A stretch of 64,000 nucleotides of DNA from Bacteroidota bacterium (GCA_018267275.1 JAFDYV010000011.1:147225-211224); one strand, 5' to 3'; positions 19,534-29,013 are shown, counted from the stretch's first letter. Numbers and translations are program-made. The notes: generated from the sequence alone by a model not told the origin.

Positions 19534-19890
19534 ATGGCAATAAAAATAACAGATGAGTGCATTAACTGTGGTGCGTGCGAGCCAGAATGCCCAAATACCG
19601 CCATTTATGAAGGGGGCAGAGAATGGACTTGGGCGGGTGGAACAGCACTCACGCAAGTGAAAAACGAGGATGGCACTACAGCAGATGCGAAAGAAAACCA
19701 AACTCCAGTTTCTGACGAGTTTTACTACATTGTTTCCGGCAAGTGTACAGAATGTACAGGCTTTCACGAAGAGCCACAGTGTGCGGCAGTTTGCCCAGTA
19801 GATTGCTGCGTACCCGATCCCGATCACGTAGAGTCGAAAGATGTATTGATGGCACGAAAAGCGTACTTGCACAACGAGCAGTTGGCTTAA
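19534..19890 (+). CDS. 2[4Fe-4S] ferredoxin
   Basis: A 118-residue low-potential electron carrier. The first cluster motif is C9-x2-C12-x2-C15-x3-C19-P. The second is C71-x2-C74-x8-C83-x3-C87-P, with the longer loop typical of the Allochromatium / YfhL type. A roughly 50-residue insertion rich in Trp, Gly and Glu lies between them (EWTWAGGTALTQ), usual for the Bacteroidota form. It is divergent from the acyl-CoA reductase, and this pairing is conserved in the phylum, which hints that the ferredoxin serves the same or a related redox pathway; that link is inference. A strong promoter precedes it. Confidence 0.95.
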   Translation: MAIKITDECINCGACEPECPNTAIYEGGREWTWAGGTALTQVKNEDGTTADAKENQTPVSDEFYYIVSGKCTECTGFHEEPQCAAVCPVDCCVPDPDHVESKDVLMARKAYLHNEQLA

Positions 19891-19912
19891 AAAGTAAAAT
19901 TCCGTTTTCGGT

Positions 19913-20818
19913 TTAGCGAACCTTGGCGCGCTTGATCAGATAGGCTTGTAATACTTCGTAATAATTCTGACGTGCATTCACCGATACAAAGTCAATCTTA
20001 AGTTGATGACACCGGATTTTTAGCTCCGCGTGTAAATGCTTCAGCTTGGTTTCGAATTTTTCTTTAATGTCAGACGGATTCAGCTTCAATTTTTCCCCGT
20101 TTTCGAGATCAATAAATTCATATGGGCGATCGGCAAAGTCAAAGCCCAGCTCGGTTTGATGATCGGTAACATGAAACAGCAACACCTCGTGTTTGTTGTG
20201 CTTTAAATGTTGCAATGCTTTAAAGATTTCATCATGATGGTCGGTTTCTTCAAACATGTCGCTGAAGATAATTACCAATGAGCGTTTGTGAATTTTCTCC
20301 GCGATTTCATGCAGCACGTCTGCCACCCGCGTGCCTTTTGTAGGGGGGTGCAGCCGCAAACGGTTCTCTAAAAGCGTAAACAATTTACTGAGATGAACTG
20401 AAGAAGACTTGATCGGAGTCAATTCTTCTACTTGGTTGCTGAAGATGCATGCACCTACCGCATCACGTTGCTTGTGCAAAAGGTAAGCAAGAGCTGCACC
20501 GGCATAAACGCTGAACGTAATTTTTGCATTGCTTTCTTTCGGGTAGTACATTGATGGAGATCCATCGATTACCAGTAAGCAACGCAGGTTCGTTTCCTCT
20601 TCATATTGTTTGGTGTAAAGCCTGTCAGTGCGGGCAAAAACCTTCCAGTCTATGTGCCGCGTGCTTTGACCTTCGTTGTACAGGCGGTGTTCCGCAAATT
20701 CTACCGAAAACCCGTGGTAGGGTGATTTGTGTAGGCCCGTGATGAATCCCTCCACGAGTTGCTTGGCCATCAGTTCGAGGCTTCCTGATTGCCTTATTTC
20801 TTCTAAAGTTGAGCCCAT
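19913..20818 (-). CDS. DUF58 domain protein (von Willebrand A-like)
   Basis: A 301-residue cytoplasmic protein with the DUF58 signature RHIDWKVFARTDRLYTKQYEEE at about 73-94 and a vWA-like fold after it. The metal site motif is D-G-S-P-S (VIDGSPSMYYP), a variant of D-x-S-x-S, and FSDMFEE supplies the later acidic position. DUF58 proteins usually occur with a MoxR ATPase and vWA membrane proteins as a chaperone-like set; those partners are not beside it here, because the upstream neighbour is the divergent DUF3276 gene. It is convergent with the ferredoxin gene, 22 bp apart, with no clear terminator. Confidence 0.88.
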   Translation of the reverse strand: MGSTLEEIRQSGSLELMAKQLVEGFITGLHKSPYHGFSVEFAEHRLYNEGQSTRHIDWKVFARTDRLYTKQYEEETNLRCLLVIDGSPSMYYPKESNAKITFSVYAGAALAYLLHKQRDAVGACIFSNQVEELTPIKSSSVHLSKLFTLLENRLRLHPPTKGTRVADVLHEIAEKIHKRSLVIIFSDMFEETDHHDEIFKALQHLKHNKHEVLLFHVTDHQTELGFDFADRPYEFIDLENGEKLKLNPSDIKEKFETKLKHLHAELKIRCHQLKIDFVSVNARQNYYEVLQAYLIKRAKVR

Positions 20819-20863
20819 TTGAGCCTAAATAAACGGATTACCGCTTAAAATTCGTATGTATTG

Positions 20864-20894
20864 TTTGCATTAAATTTTTAAAATACTACCTTCG
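20864..20894 (+). promoter_or_regulatory. DUF3276 gene promoter
   Basis: TTTG at 20864-20867, 19 bases, then TACCTTCG at 20887-20894 (7 of 8 to TAnnTTTG). The predicted transcript start is near 20900, about 30 bases before the GTG start codon. Confidence 0.7.
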
Positions 20895-20931
20895 AATTAA
20901 CCTAAAGTACCTAAAACCCAAAACCAAACCT

Positions 20932-21288
20932 GTGGAAGACCATAAGACGAATGGCCGTGATGAGATTTACTCTGAAAAAGTGAAGGCCGGCAAGAGGACG
21001 TATTTTTTCGATGTAAAATCGACCCGTAGTAATGACTATTATGTGACTATTACGGAAAGCAAAAAGCGGTTTAACAAAGATGATGAAGGTTTTACCTACG
21101 AAAAACACAAGATTTTTTTGTACAAAGAGGATTTTAAGAAGTTTTTGGAGGCGCTCAACAACACCGTAAGTCACGTAAAGGAACTCATGCCAGATGTTGA
21201 TTTTGATTCGTTCGACCACCGAGAGGAGCACAATGGTGAAGCAGTTGAAGCGACTAAATCGGGTGAATCTGAATTGCGTTGGGATTAA
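20932..21288 (+). CDS. PUR-alpha-like DUF3276 nucleic-acid-binding protein
   Basis: A 118-residue protein of the DUF3276 / PUR-alpha-beta-gamma family found across Bacteroidota and spirochaetes. The body holds the PUR repeat: E-I-Y-S-E-K-V-K-A-G-K-R-T-Y-F-F-D-V-K near the start, Y-Y-V-T-I-T-E-S-K-K-R in the middle and KIFLYKEDFKKFLEAL at the end of the domain, followed by an acidic tail. Characterised relatives bind single-stranded DNA or RNA as dimers. The start is GTG at 20932, supported by a promoter with correct spacing just upstream and the absence of an ATG. A terminator follows directly. Confidence 0.9.
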   Translation: MEDHKTNGRDEIYSEKVKAGKRTYFFDVKSTRSNDYYVTITESKKRFNKDDEGFTYEKHKIFLYKEDFKKFLEALNNTVSHVKELMPDVDFDSFDHREEHNGEAVEATKSGESELRWD

Positions 21289-21312
21289 TAATTTTACCTA
21301 TACCTAAACCGG

Positions 21313-21340
21313 AAAAGGCCTCGGGAAACTGAGGCTTTTT
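21313..21340 (+). terminator. Terminator after the DUF3276 gene
   Basis: The stem GCCTC / GAGGC with flanking AAAAG and CTTTTT forms a hairpin with a loop of about 7 bases and a T tail, 25 bases after the stop codon. Confidence 0.75.
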
Positions 21341-21409
21341 CTTTAGGAAAATTCTGAGCGTAGCGAAGAATCCCCTAAGTGAAAATGAGTTTGAACCCAA
21401 AGTGCTTTT

Positions 21410-23446
21410 ATGAAAAACGCGTTCCATCTTTTGTTTTTGATTACAACATCGGTTCTGGGTCAATCAGCCCTTGAGCAATTCACGAGTCACCCAATTGAGT
21501 CCAATTTTGCAGCGTCAGCGGACGGCAAAAACATTGCCTGGGTCATTAACGACCATGGCAAGCGAAACATTATGATCAAAATAGGCAGCGAACTGCCCAA
21601 GATGTTTACAGACTATCAACAAGACGATGGACAAGAGATTTCTCAACTTGTGTTTTCACCAAATGGTTTAAAGTTGTTGTTTGTACGCGGTGGTGCGCCC
21701 AACCGTGCGGGCCAACATCCCAATCCGGCCAGTTTAGCCGATGCGCCAGATATGTCGATTTACTTTAAAGACATTGCATCCAAAAGTCAGCCAAGTAGGC
21801 TCACCAACGGCAGCAGCCCGCAGTTTACGCGCGATGGTCTCAAGTTCCTTTTTATTCGAGGGGGGCAAATTTTTGAATCTTTACTGGAAGTGAATGCCAA
21901 CCCAAAACCATTGTTTACCGCACGCGGTTTCAACACTGGCCCCAAGTTTTCGCCCAACGGCATTGAGGTTTTGTTCACCAGCACCCGTGGCGATCACAGT
22001 TTCATAGGCGTATTCCATACCATTAACCGAACCGTGCGATGGATTGCGCCAGACGTAACGAATGACATGTCGCCATCTTGGTCGCCTGATGGCAAGAGCA
22101 TTTCGTTTTTTCGCTTCCCTGGCAAGAAAATTGGCGAGCTAGACAACTACACGGTAGGAAGTCGTTTTTCAGTAATGGTGGCAGACGCTGACGGCAGTCG
22201 CGCGAAAGCGATTTGGTCTTCGCCAAGTGCCGATGGTGGCTTTGCCCAATCGGTGGTAAACCCGTTGGTGTGGACCATCACCAACCGTATCCTTTTTTTC
22301 TCAGAGCATTCGGGTTGGAACCACATCTATTCAATTAGCCCCGATGGCGCAGACTTAAAAGACATCACCCCTGGTGAAGGTGAAGTTGAAAACTACTCGT
22401 TGAATCCAGCGCAAGACTTTGTGTACTTCGATGGCAACCGCGAAGACATTAACCGCAGACATTTGTGGAAGACCTCGGTGACACTGGGCTCACCTGTAGC
22501 GGTTACAATGGGCGAGGGCATTGAGATCTTCCCAGCATTTGGCGGCAACGATTTGTATTGCTTTAGAGCTACTCACAACGCTTCTAAAATGCTGGCGCGG
22601 GTAGATGAAACACGCAAAGCATTTGCTGTTGTAAACCCCGCCAAGTTAACAACCTTTTCTCCCACAGGCTTTGTAAAGCCAGAGGCTGTGGTTTTCAAAG
22701 CGGCAGACGGAACCACTATTCATGGGCAGCTATTCATTAACCGAACGGTGCCAGGCAAACGCGCAGCCGTTGTGTACATGCACGGAGGCCCCATTCGCCA
22801 AATGTTATTGGGCTTTCACTATAGTGATTATTACATCCATTGCTACGCTTTCAACAACTTTATGGCCAGCCAAGGCTATGCTGTGCTAAGCATTAACTAC
22901 CGTAATGGGGTAGGTTATGGCCGCGACTTTAGAATGGCAAAAAACCAAGGGCCGCGTGGTGCCAGCGAGTATCAAGATGTGATTGCGGCCGGTAAATTTT
23001 TGCAATCTCTGCCCGAAGTAGACGCGAACAAAATCGGATTGTGGGGCGGCTCTTATGGCGGGTATTTAACGGCCATGGGCTTATCTCGAAACCCAGAGAT
23101 TTTTAAAGCCGGAGTAGACTTGCATGGCGTGCACGATTGGTCGTTCGATGCCCAAGACGCCACCAACAGTTGGGGTATCCGCAAAGAAGAAAGCGAGTTG
23201 GCCTTTAAATCTTCCCCTAATTCCGATTTGTCGAAGTGGAAAGCACCTGTGCTGTTTGTACATGGCGATGATGATCGCAACGTGGTGTTTCAGCAAACAA
23301 CTGATTTGGTCGAGAAATTACGCGAAAAGAAAGTTGATGTAGAGTTATTGGTGTTGCCCGATGAGGTGCATGGTTTCTTGCGCTACGACAGTTGGAATAA
23401 AGTTTTTGCCGCGGCCAAAGATTTCTTTGATCGCAAGTTGAAGTGA
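21410..23446 (+). CDS. S9 family peptidase (prolyl oligopeptidase type)
   Basis: A 678-residue exported peptidase with a signal peptide ending near LGQS. Residues 20-420 form a TolB/DPP4-like beta-propeller (repeats such as FSPNGLKLLF and WSPDGKSISFF). The C-terminal alpha/beta-hydrolase holds the triad: S548 in GGSYGG, D622 in HGDDDRNV and H654 in DEVHGF. Such enzymes trim short peptides, often with proline or small residues at P1; the exact specificity cannot be read. The stop codon overlaps the start of the Sir2 gene by one base (TGATG), so the two are probably co-translated although they act in different compartments. Confidence 0.95.
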   Translation: MKNAFHLLFLITTSVLGQSALEQFTSHPIESNFAASADGKNIAWVINDHGKRNIMIKIGSELPKMFTDYQQDDGQEISQLVFSPNGLKLLFVRGGAPNRAGQHPNPASLADAPDMSIYFKDIASKSQPSRLTNGSSPQFTRDGLKFLFIRGGQIFESLLEVNANPKPLFTARGFNTGPKFSPNGIEVLFTSTRGDHSFIGVFHTINRTVRWIAPDVTNDMSPSWSPDGKSISFFRFPGKKIGELDNYTVGSRFSVMVADADGSRAKAIWSSPSADGGFAQSVVNPLVWTITNRILFFSEHSGWNHIYSISPDGADLKDITPGEGEVENYSLNPAQDFVYFDGNREDINRRHLWKTSVTLGSPVAVTMGEGIEIFPAFGGNDLYCFRATHNASKMLARVDETRKAFAVVNPAKLTTFSPTGFVKPEAVVFKAADGTTIHGQLFINRTVPGKRAAVVYMHGGPIRQMLLGFHYSDYYIHCYAFNNFMASQGYAVLSINYRNGVGYGRDFRMAKNQGPRGASEYQDVIAAGKFLQSLPEVDANKIGLWGGSYGGYLTAMGLSRNPEIFKAGVDLHGVHDWSFDAQDATNSWGIRKEESELAFKSSPNSDLSKWKAPVLFVHGDDDRNVVFQQTTDLVEKLREKKVDVELLVLPDEVHGFLRYDSWNKVFAAAKDFFDRKLK

Positions 23447-24135
23447 TGAAGAAACTGATTGTCTTATCAGGCGCAGGTATCAGTGCCGAAAGTGGACTGG
23501 CAACCTTTCGCGATTCTGGCGGGCTTTGGGAGGGCCATCGCGTAGAAGATGTTGCTACACCTGAAGCTTGGCGCAGAAACCAAGAACTAGTGCTGGAGTT
23601 TTACAATCAACGCAGAAAGGCAGCGCTGGAGGCAAAGCCGAACCGAGGTCATACGATTTTGGCCGAGCTGCAAAGCCAGTTTGACGTTACCATCATTACG
23701 CAAAATGTAGATGATCTGCATGAAAGAGCGGGGTCGAACAAGGTGATCCATTTACATGGAAGTCTGTTTGAATCGCGTAGCACCATTGATCCGAATTTAA
23801 TCTACAAAATTGATGGTTGGGAGCTAAACAAAGGTGACAAATGTGAGAAAGGTTCGCAGCTCCGTCCAAACATTGTGTGGTTTGGAGAGGCAGTGCCGAT
23901 GATAGAGACAGCCGCTCAAATCGCTTCTAGTGCAGATATTTTTTTGGTCGTGGGTACTTCGATGGTGGTATATCCAGCCGCGAGTTTAATCGACTATGTT
24001 CCAGATCGAGCAAAGAAATACGTGGTAGACCCAAAGAAACCTGATATTCTGCATGTGCCCAACCTAACGTTTATTACTGACACAGCAGGTGTTGGGTTGG
24101 CGAAACTACATTCGATGCTATTGGCGGGAGACTGA
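23446..24135 (+). CDS. Sir2-family NAD-dependent protein deacylase (zinc-site-poor)
   Basis: A 229-residue sirtuin with the NAD site GAGISAESGLATFRDSGG near residues 10-25, QNVDDLHE, and catalytic H104 in HLHGS. Y53-x-x-R56 (FYNQRR) matches the Tyr/Arg pair that recognises succinyl or malonyl lysine in CobB and SIRT5, so desuccinylase activity is plausible. The usual four zinc cysteines are absent: between residues 104 and 145 there is only one Cys, in DKCEKG. The ATG at 23446 is preferred to the GTG one codon earlier. It is convergent with the TlpA-like gene, only six bases apart. Confidence 0.9.
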   Translation: MKKLIVLSGAGISAESGLATFRDSGGLWEGHRVEDVATPEAWRRNQELVLEFYNQRRKAALEAKPNRGHTILAELQSQFDVTIITQNVDDLHERAGSNKVIHLHGSLFESRSTIDPNLIYKIDGWELNKGDKCEKGSQLRPNIVWFGEAVPMIETAAQIASSADIFLVVGTSMVVYPAASLIDYVPDRAKKYVVDPKKPDILHVPNLTFITDTAGVGLAKLHSMLLAGD

Positions 24136-24141
24136 GGAGAG

Positions 24142-24723
24142 TTATTTTGCCAGATCCCTCAAATACTTTTTAAACTTGGGCGTATTGAAGTTGGTAGTGC
24201 CTACTTCTTTCGAGGCAATTTTTCCATTTTTTCCGATGATGAAAGTGGTAGGGATTGCGGGCACATCGAGTTGATCTGTCAGATTTCCGGATTTGACAAA
24301 GACGGGAAACGTAAATGCCTTGTCTTTGATGTACTTTTCAACTTTGTGTTGGTCGCGTTCACGATCAATCGAAAGCATTACAAAAACGATACTGTCGGAG
24401 CCAACACTCTCGTATAGTTTTTGAATTGCGGGCATTTCTACTTTGCACGGCCCGCACCAAGTAGCCCACAAGTTGAGAAACACTACCTTGCCTTTGTACT
24501 GATTAAAGGCAACTGATTCGCCTTTCAGATTTTTGATAGAGAAGTCGTAGTCAAATGTTTCTTTTTCTTTCACCTCAGTTGAGGCATCCAGCAAGCCCGT
24601 TTCAATGGCTACAGATTGTGTTGCTTGTGTCACATAACTAAGCAAGCCGGTGTATTTAAGCACAATTATCACCAATACGGCACTGGCCAACGCTTTGATC
24701 CAAGAAAGAGCTTCTTTTACCAT
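24142..24723 (-). CDS. TlpA-like membrane-anchored thioredoxin
   Basis: A 193-residue protein. An N-terminal transmembrane segment (about 10-30, KALASAVLVIIVLKYTGLL) anchors a periplasm-facing thioredoxin domain with the redox motif W-C-G-P-C in NLWATWCGPCKVEMP, the cis-proline region V-P-A-I-P-T-T-F-I, and a C-terminal helix. Such proteins reduce disulfides for cytochrome c maturation or envelope repair; the target is unknown. It is divergent from the gene at 24797, with about 70 bp between them. Confidence 0.92.
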   Translation of the reverse strand: MVKEALSWIKALASAVLVIIVLKYTGLLSYVTQATQSVAIETGLLDASTEVKEKETFDYDFSIKNLKGESVAFNQYKGKVVFLNLWATWCGPCKVEMPAIQKLYESVGSDSIVFVMLSIDRERDQHKVEKYIKDKAFTFPVFVKSGNLTDQLDVPAIPTTFIIGKNGKIASKEVGTTNFNTPKFKKYLRDLAK

Positions 24724-24771
24724 ATGTGCAGAATTGGCTTATTTATTGTTTAGCAAATGTCGGGATTTTAA

Positions 24772-24779
24772 TAACTTCG
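24772..24779 (+). promoter_or_regulatory. Possible -7 element for the gene at 24797
   Basis: TAACTTCG (7 of 8 to TAnnTTTG) with TTTA 19 bases upstream. It supports choosing ATG 24797 over the longer frame, which would start at 24650 inside the divergent TlpA-like gene. Confidence 0.4.
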
Positions 24780-24796
24780 AACAATTAAACCCAAAC

Positions 24797-26587
24797 ATGG
24801 CCAAAATTGTTTCTTGCCTCGCAATTGCTTTTCTGCTTCCCTTCATTTCTGTTGCGCAAAAGGTCAAATACAAAGACTTGATTATACTGTTAAATGCCAA
24901 ACAGTATGAAAAGGCCGAACCTTTTTTGAAACGATACCTAAAAGAGACCAGCGATAACCCAAATGCCTACCTGTTTATGGGCATTACGTTTCAAGAAAAG
25001 GCCATGAACAACGATATACTCAAAAATACCGATCAGATGGTGGCCCAGTGCGACTCGGCTGTGATGTTTTTTGATAAGGCCTACAACATGGTCACCGAAA
25101 AAGAACTCAAGAAAAACGATGAGTATTATCAGATGTATAGTCGAAGGGATTTGCGCACCGGAGAATTTGGAATCAAACTTTCAGACGTGCGGTTAGACCT
25201 TGAGAACCGAGTGGCATCGCTGAAGGAAAGAAAAGAAAAGGTGAAAGAAGCAAAGAAGAATTTTATAGCCTGTGATCGGTTGTATAACACTGCGGTAAAG
25301 ACTTTTGTAGAACTACATTCGAGTTACGGATCAGACAAAGAGTTTCTGCTTCGATCGGATGATGCGATGGCCGCCAATCTTGAAAAACTCACCGCCTATT
25401 TTGACTCTACCATGGTTTCGCTCAATGGGTTTAAGTCAGCACTGAAACAGGTTGGAAAAACATCCTACAACCCCATTGTAGATATGCAAGAGATCTATGA
25501 TTTTAAGCGAGATGGATCTACGGGTGCTAATTTTTTAGAAGACGATTTAAAGCTTTGGGATTACAAACGGTGGGCGCAGGCAACGCTAGAGAAGATCAAG
25601 ACCGAAATAGTGCCCATGCGCGAGAGCCTAATTGCATTTGATATTTCACTCAACAAGTTGCGCGATAAATGCGTGCGCGACTCCGTGTCGGTACATAATG
25701 AACTAGGTTTGCTATCAGACAATTTGCTGTATGCGCAACTGAAGAAATACGATGCCGATCCCTTACCGATAGCGGTATTCAATATGAAGCGGGCAGAGCT
25801 GGAATACTTATCAGACAAAATCCGTTTCAAGCCGCTGCGCGATTCCATCAATGTGAAGATTCGTTTAAATGCTTTGAAAACCGAGCTAACCAATCTTAAG
25901 AAAATTGACAGCGTTGCTTCATCTATTTTGAAGCGCAACATTGATAGCGAGTTGTTGAACTTTGAGCACTTTGTGAACAAAGCGTATGGCACCAAGGCAG
26001 TGCTCGTTAGCCACATCAATTCGATGCAAGACTTTGCGCAACGCGAAAAACTCAAAAAAGAAGTTGAGTGGGAGGCAACCATGCAAGCTTCGAAGTGGGT
26101 GATTTCCGGCACAGACTCTATACCCATTTATAACGAAACAAACCGCGACCTGCCATTCAAGCCTTTGGCGGTGGTGGAAGAGAAGTTTACCGTTGGATTG
26201 TTTTACAAGGATTCGCTGGCTACCGGATATCTATATTCGATTACACCATCAAGAATTCCTGATTTGAAAGTGAATTTTGCAATCGACCAACCCAGTTTTA
26301 AAAAGCGCGACCTGCCGATAATCAAAAACCTTAACACCTCTATAGGTCAAGGTCAAATCTATTTTGTATTGATTTACTCCGAGGCCAAGGTAAGTGACAA
26401 ATTCCCAGCCACGTTGGCGAAGATTTATAAAACCGATGGGTTGGCGTGGGCCAATAATTATAAGTTAGATTTTACACCTTCAGAAATGAACTTTACTTCT
26501 GACACCGGAGAACTTTCAATAAAACTTACAAGCCCCACCGGTGAGAGTAAGGTAATTGTAATTGATAAGAATGGGAAACAGTTGTAA
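24797..26587 (+). CDS. Exported hypothetical protein with TPR-like N-terminus
   Basis: A 596-residue protein starting MAKIVSCLAIAFLLPFISVAQ, a clear signal peptide. Residues 20-90 look like tetratricopeptide helices (NAKQYEKAEPFLKRYLKE..NAYLFMGITFQEKAM). A long region of alternating charged helices follows (about 120-430), probably coiled coil, and the last 130 residues appear beta-rich (YLYSITPSRIPDLKVNF.., GESKVIVIDKNGKQ). I do not recognise a defined family. The ORF could extend to 24650, but that would place the signal peptide inside the protein and overlap the divergent gene. Confidence 0.8.
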   Translation: MAKIVSCLAIAFLLPFISVAQKVKYKDLIILLNAKQYEKAEPFLKRYLKETSDNPNAYLFMGITFQEKAMNNDILKNTDQMVAQCDSAVMFFDKAYNMVTEKELKKNDEYYQMYSRRDLRTGEFGIKLSDVRLDLENRVASLKERKEKVKEAKKNFIACDRLYNTAVKTFVELHSSYGSDKEFLLRSDDAMAANLEKLTAYFDSTMVSLNGFKSALKQVGKTSYNPIVDMQEIYDFKRDGSTGANFLEDDLKLWDYKRWAQATLEKIKTEIVPMRESLIAFDISLNKLRDKCVRDSVSVHNELGLLSDNLLYAQLKKYDADPLPIAVFNMKRAELEYLSDKIRFKPLRDSINVKIRLNALKTELTNLKKIDSVASSILKRNIDSELLNFEHFVNKAYGTKAVLVSHINSMQDFAQREKLKKEVEWEATMQASKWVISGTDSIPIYNETNRDLPFKPLAVVEEKFTVGLFYKDSLATGYLYSITPSRIPDLKVNFAIDQPSFKKRDLPIIKNLNTSIGQGQIYFVLIYSEAKVSDKFPATLAKIYKTDGLAWANNYKLDFTPSEMNFTSDTGELSIKLTSPTGESKVIVIDKNGKQL

Positions 26588-26597
26588 AAGCGGCTAG

Positions 26598-27047
26598 TTA
26601 GTTGCCAGTGAGCTTGCGCCAGTCTTGGAAACGCAAGTTGATGCGCTGCTTCATTTTCTCGTAATGATCCCAGCTATCTACAACATGGTAAATGGATGGC
26701 AATCCTTTCACCAGCACTTCATCATAATCGGCACGGTAGAGCCCTCCGCCATAGTAGTAATAGGTAAACATATTGCCCACGCGGTTGAAGAGCTCAAAAC
26801 CCAAATAGCCATCCCAAATTTCGCTCAAAATAGTGCAAGAAATCTCGCGCCTTTTGAACCTGAAAATTTGCCCTGCAGCTTCTTCCTCAAAATATTCCGA
26901 ATACAAATCAGCCTCAATGATCCAACCCAGGTACATACCTATATGCACGTAGGCTTGCTCAATTGGTAGCGAATCGGGGAAGTTGCCAAGGAAGTGAGAT
27001 TTGGCATTATCGTAAATGGTTTTTTGGATTTCTGCTTTCTTTTCCAT
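26598..27047 (-). CDS. Conserved hypothetical protein
   Basis: A 149-residue soluble protein with no signal peptide. The N-terminal part (NAKSHFLGNFPDSLPIEQAY, then HIGMYLGWIIE) matches the pattern of a widespread uncharacterised bacterial family in which a short helical protein carries YVHxGxxLGW and a later aromatic stretch (here YYYYGGGLYRADYDEVL). It lies 35 bases after the M1 peptidase gene on the same strand and may be co-transcribed. It is convergent with the gene ending at 26587. No function is known to me. Confidence 0.75.
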   Translation of the reverse strand: MEKKAEIQKTIYDNAKSHFLGNFPDSLPIEQAYVHIGMYLGWIIEADLYSEYFEEEAAGQIFRFKRREISCTILSEIWDGYLGFELFNRVGNMFTYYYYGGGLYRADYDEVLVKGLPSIYHVVDSWDHYEKMKQRINLRFQDWRKLTGN

Positions 27048-27082
27048 GATCCAAGATTAACTATTTTTTTTGACAATCGCGA

Positions 27083-28930
27083 CTATTTGGTAGGGTCGGT
27101 GTAAGGTTTTAGCTCAGATAGCAACGCCTTGTTATTCTTGCGGTTAATGTCAGCCATCCGCTGGCTCGGGTCGATTTCAATCGACTCAATTTCAGAAACT
27201 TTTGCGTTTATTTTGAGCCCGTAGGTGGGGTTTACCCAAGGCCATGCTTCGGCCACCGACCGTTTCTGCTTGGGGTCGTCTTCCGGCTTGTTGCCCAGTA
27301 ATTCATTCATGGGTATGTAGTATTGCTGCTTTGTACCATCCTTCAAGATTACGGTGAGGTCAATCGGCATGGGAAACTCACCCACGCGTTGTAATTCCAC
27401 CACGGCATTACCTTCTTTTTCAGTTATCGGCCCAATGGCGTAGTCGATACGTTTGGTGGTGTTTATCCAGTAGCGCAAATACCAGTGCAATTGCAGTCCC
27501 GATACCTTTTCCATAATTCGTATAAAATCGTTCGGTTCCGGGTGCTTCATTTTCCAGGTGTTATAGTAGAGTTTCATGCCCCTATAGAAGTTCTTTTCGC
27601 CAACCAGGTATTTGAGTTGTTCTAGCATTACTGCACCCATACTGTATGCCATGGTGCTGTAGGCGCGGTTGGTATTAAAATGATCGGAGTGCTGGTTGGC
27701 GGGTTCCTGCAATCCACTGCTTACCAAGGCAAAATAACTCTGATAGCTAGACCGATGGTCGGGCGCCCCGCCTGCGATGGCATCCATCGCTTCATCACTG
27801 GCAAAGTCAGTAAACCCTTCGTCCATCCAGGCGTGCAGCGACTCATTAGAAGCCAGGGTCATTTGGTACCAACTGTGAGCCACTTCATGCGCCATGGTGC
27901 CCGCTACGCCTTCTAAACTCCCTTCACCTAAAATGAGTGTACACATGGGGTACTCCATTCCGCCATCGCCACCTTGAATGACGGAGTAAGTGTCGAAGGG
28001 ATACTTTCCAAAATTCTCATTCAAATGCTGAAATACTTTTACGGCAATCGGCTGAATCTTTTTCCATGTGTCCGCAGTCTTTTCGTTTTTTTGATAGAAG
28101 AAATGTAGTTCAGGTCCATTAGGCACTTGTGCGATGTCGTGGGTATAGTCTGGGTCTGCCGCCCAAGCAAAGTCGATTACATCTTTGGCAACAAAGTGCC
28201 AGGTAAGATCGCCATTCGGTCTCGCTACGGATCCGTTTTCGTAGCCGTGACCAATTTGATTTGGGTTTTGAAGTTTACCCGTGCCGCCCAATACAAACTT
28301 TGGGTTGATGGTAACCTTAACATCAAAATCACCCCAAGGGCTGTGAAACTCGCGTGCCACGTACTGATAGGCATGCCAACCTTGGAAATCATATTCCGCG
28401 ATTTTGGGGTACCACTGTGTCATGGAATAGGCGATGCCTTCGCGGTTATTGCGGCCGCTTCTGCGGATTTGCAAAGGCACCTGGCTTTCAAACTTCATCT
28501 CGAAAGTAGTTTTGGTTTTGGGCATCAGCGGCTTTGGTAAAGTCACTTCCATTACCGTACCTGTAACTTTAAAGGAGACATCTTTGCCATCTTGCTTCAG
28601 CACTTGAATGTGATGATAGCCGATTTCATCCTCTTTGAGTTTAGATATTCTGTCCATCACCCTGCGGTCGGGATCGGGCAAGTTGCGCGAGCGCACATCC
28701 ATCATGCTGCCTGGTTGAAACGCATTGAAGTACAAATGATAGTAAACTTTATTGAGGGTATCGGGTGAGTTGTTGAAGTAAACCAACTTCTGTGTACCCG
28801 TCATGCGATGGGTGTTTACGTCTAACTTCACATCCATGGTATATTCCACGCGTTGCTGCCAGTAATCGCGCTGGGCAAACAACTGCACACCGGTGGAGAG
28901 TAGGAGGGTAGAAAGGAAAAGCGCCTTCAT
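27083..28930 (-). CDS. M1 family metallopeptidase
   Basis: A 615-residue exported zinc aminopeptidase. The ATG at 28930 gives a signal peptide (MKALFLSTLLLSTGVQLFA). The M1 fold starts with a beta-rich domain of the type Y-T-M-D-V-K-L-D; the zinc site is H348-E349-V-A-H352 with the third ligand in the downstream W-M-D-E-G-F-T-D helix. The usual exopeptidase motif GxMEN appears as G-G-M-E-Y-P, a variant common in Bacteroidota M1 enzymes. It presumably releases amino acids from peptides in the periplasm. It follows the sigma-factor operon at 83 bp, so independent transcription is possible. Confidence 0.93.
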   Translation of the reverse strand: MKALFLSTLLLSTGVQLFAQRDYWQQRVEYTMDVKLDVNTHRMTGTQKLVYFNNSPDTLNKVYYHLYFNAFQPGSMMDVRSRNLPDPDRRVMDRISKLKEDEIGYHHIQVLKQDGKDVSFKVTGTVMEVTLPKPLMPKTKTTFEMKFESQVPLQIRRSGRNNREGIAYSMTQWYPKIAEYDFQGWHAYQYVAREFHSPWGDFDVKVTINPKFVLGGTGKLQNPNQIGHGYENGSVARPNGDLTWHFVAKDVIDFAWAADPDYTHDIAQVPNGPELHFFYQKNEKTADTWKKIQPIAVKVFQHLNENFGKYPFDTYSVIQGGDGGMEYPMCTLILGEGSLEGVAGTMAHEVAHSWYQMTLASNESLHAWMDEGFTDFASDEAMDAIAGGAPDHRSSYQSYFALVSSGLQEPANQHSDHFNTNRAYSTMAYSMGAVMLEQLKYLVGEKNFYRGMKLYYNTWKMKHPEPNDFIRIMEKVSGLQLHWYLRYWINTTKRIDYAIGPITEKEGNAVVELQRVGEFPMPIDLTVILKDGTKQQYYIPMNELLGNKPEDDPKQKRSVAEAWPWVNPTYGLKINAKVSEIESIEIDPSQRMADINRKNNKALLSELKPYTDPTK

Positions 28931-29013
28931 CTTAAAGTTATTTTTCGAAAAGTATTGAAAAGGCAGCAAAGCTGCTAGCGATTTTTCGCGGACCGGAAGC
29001 AGTTCAGTCCCTG

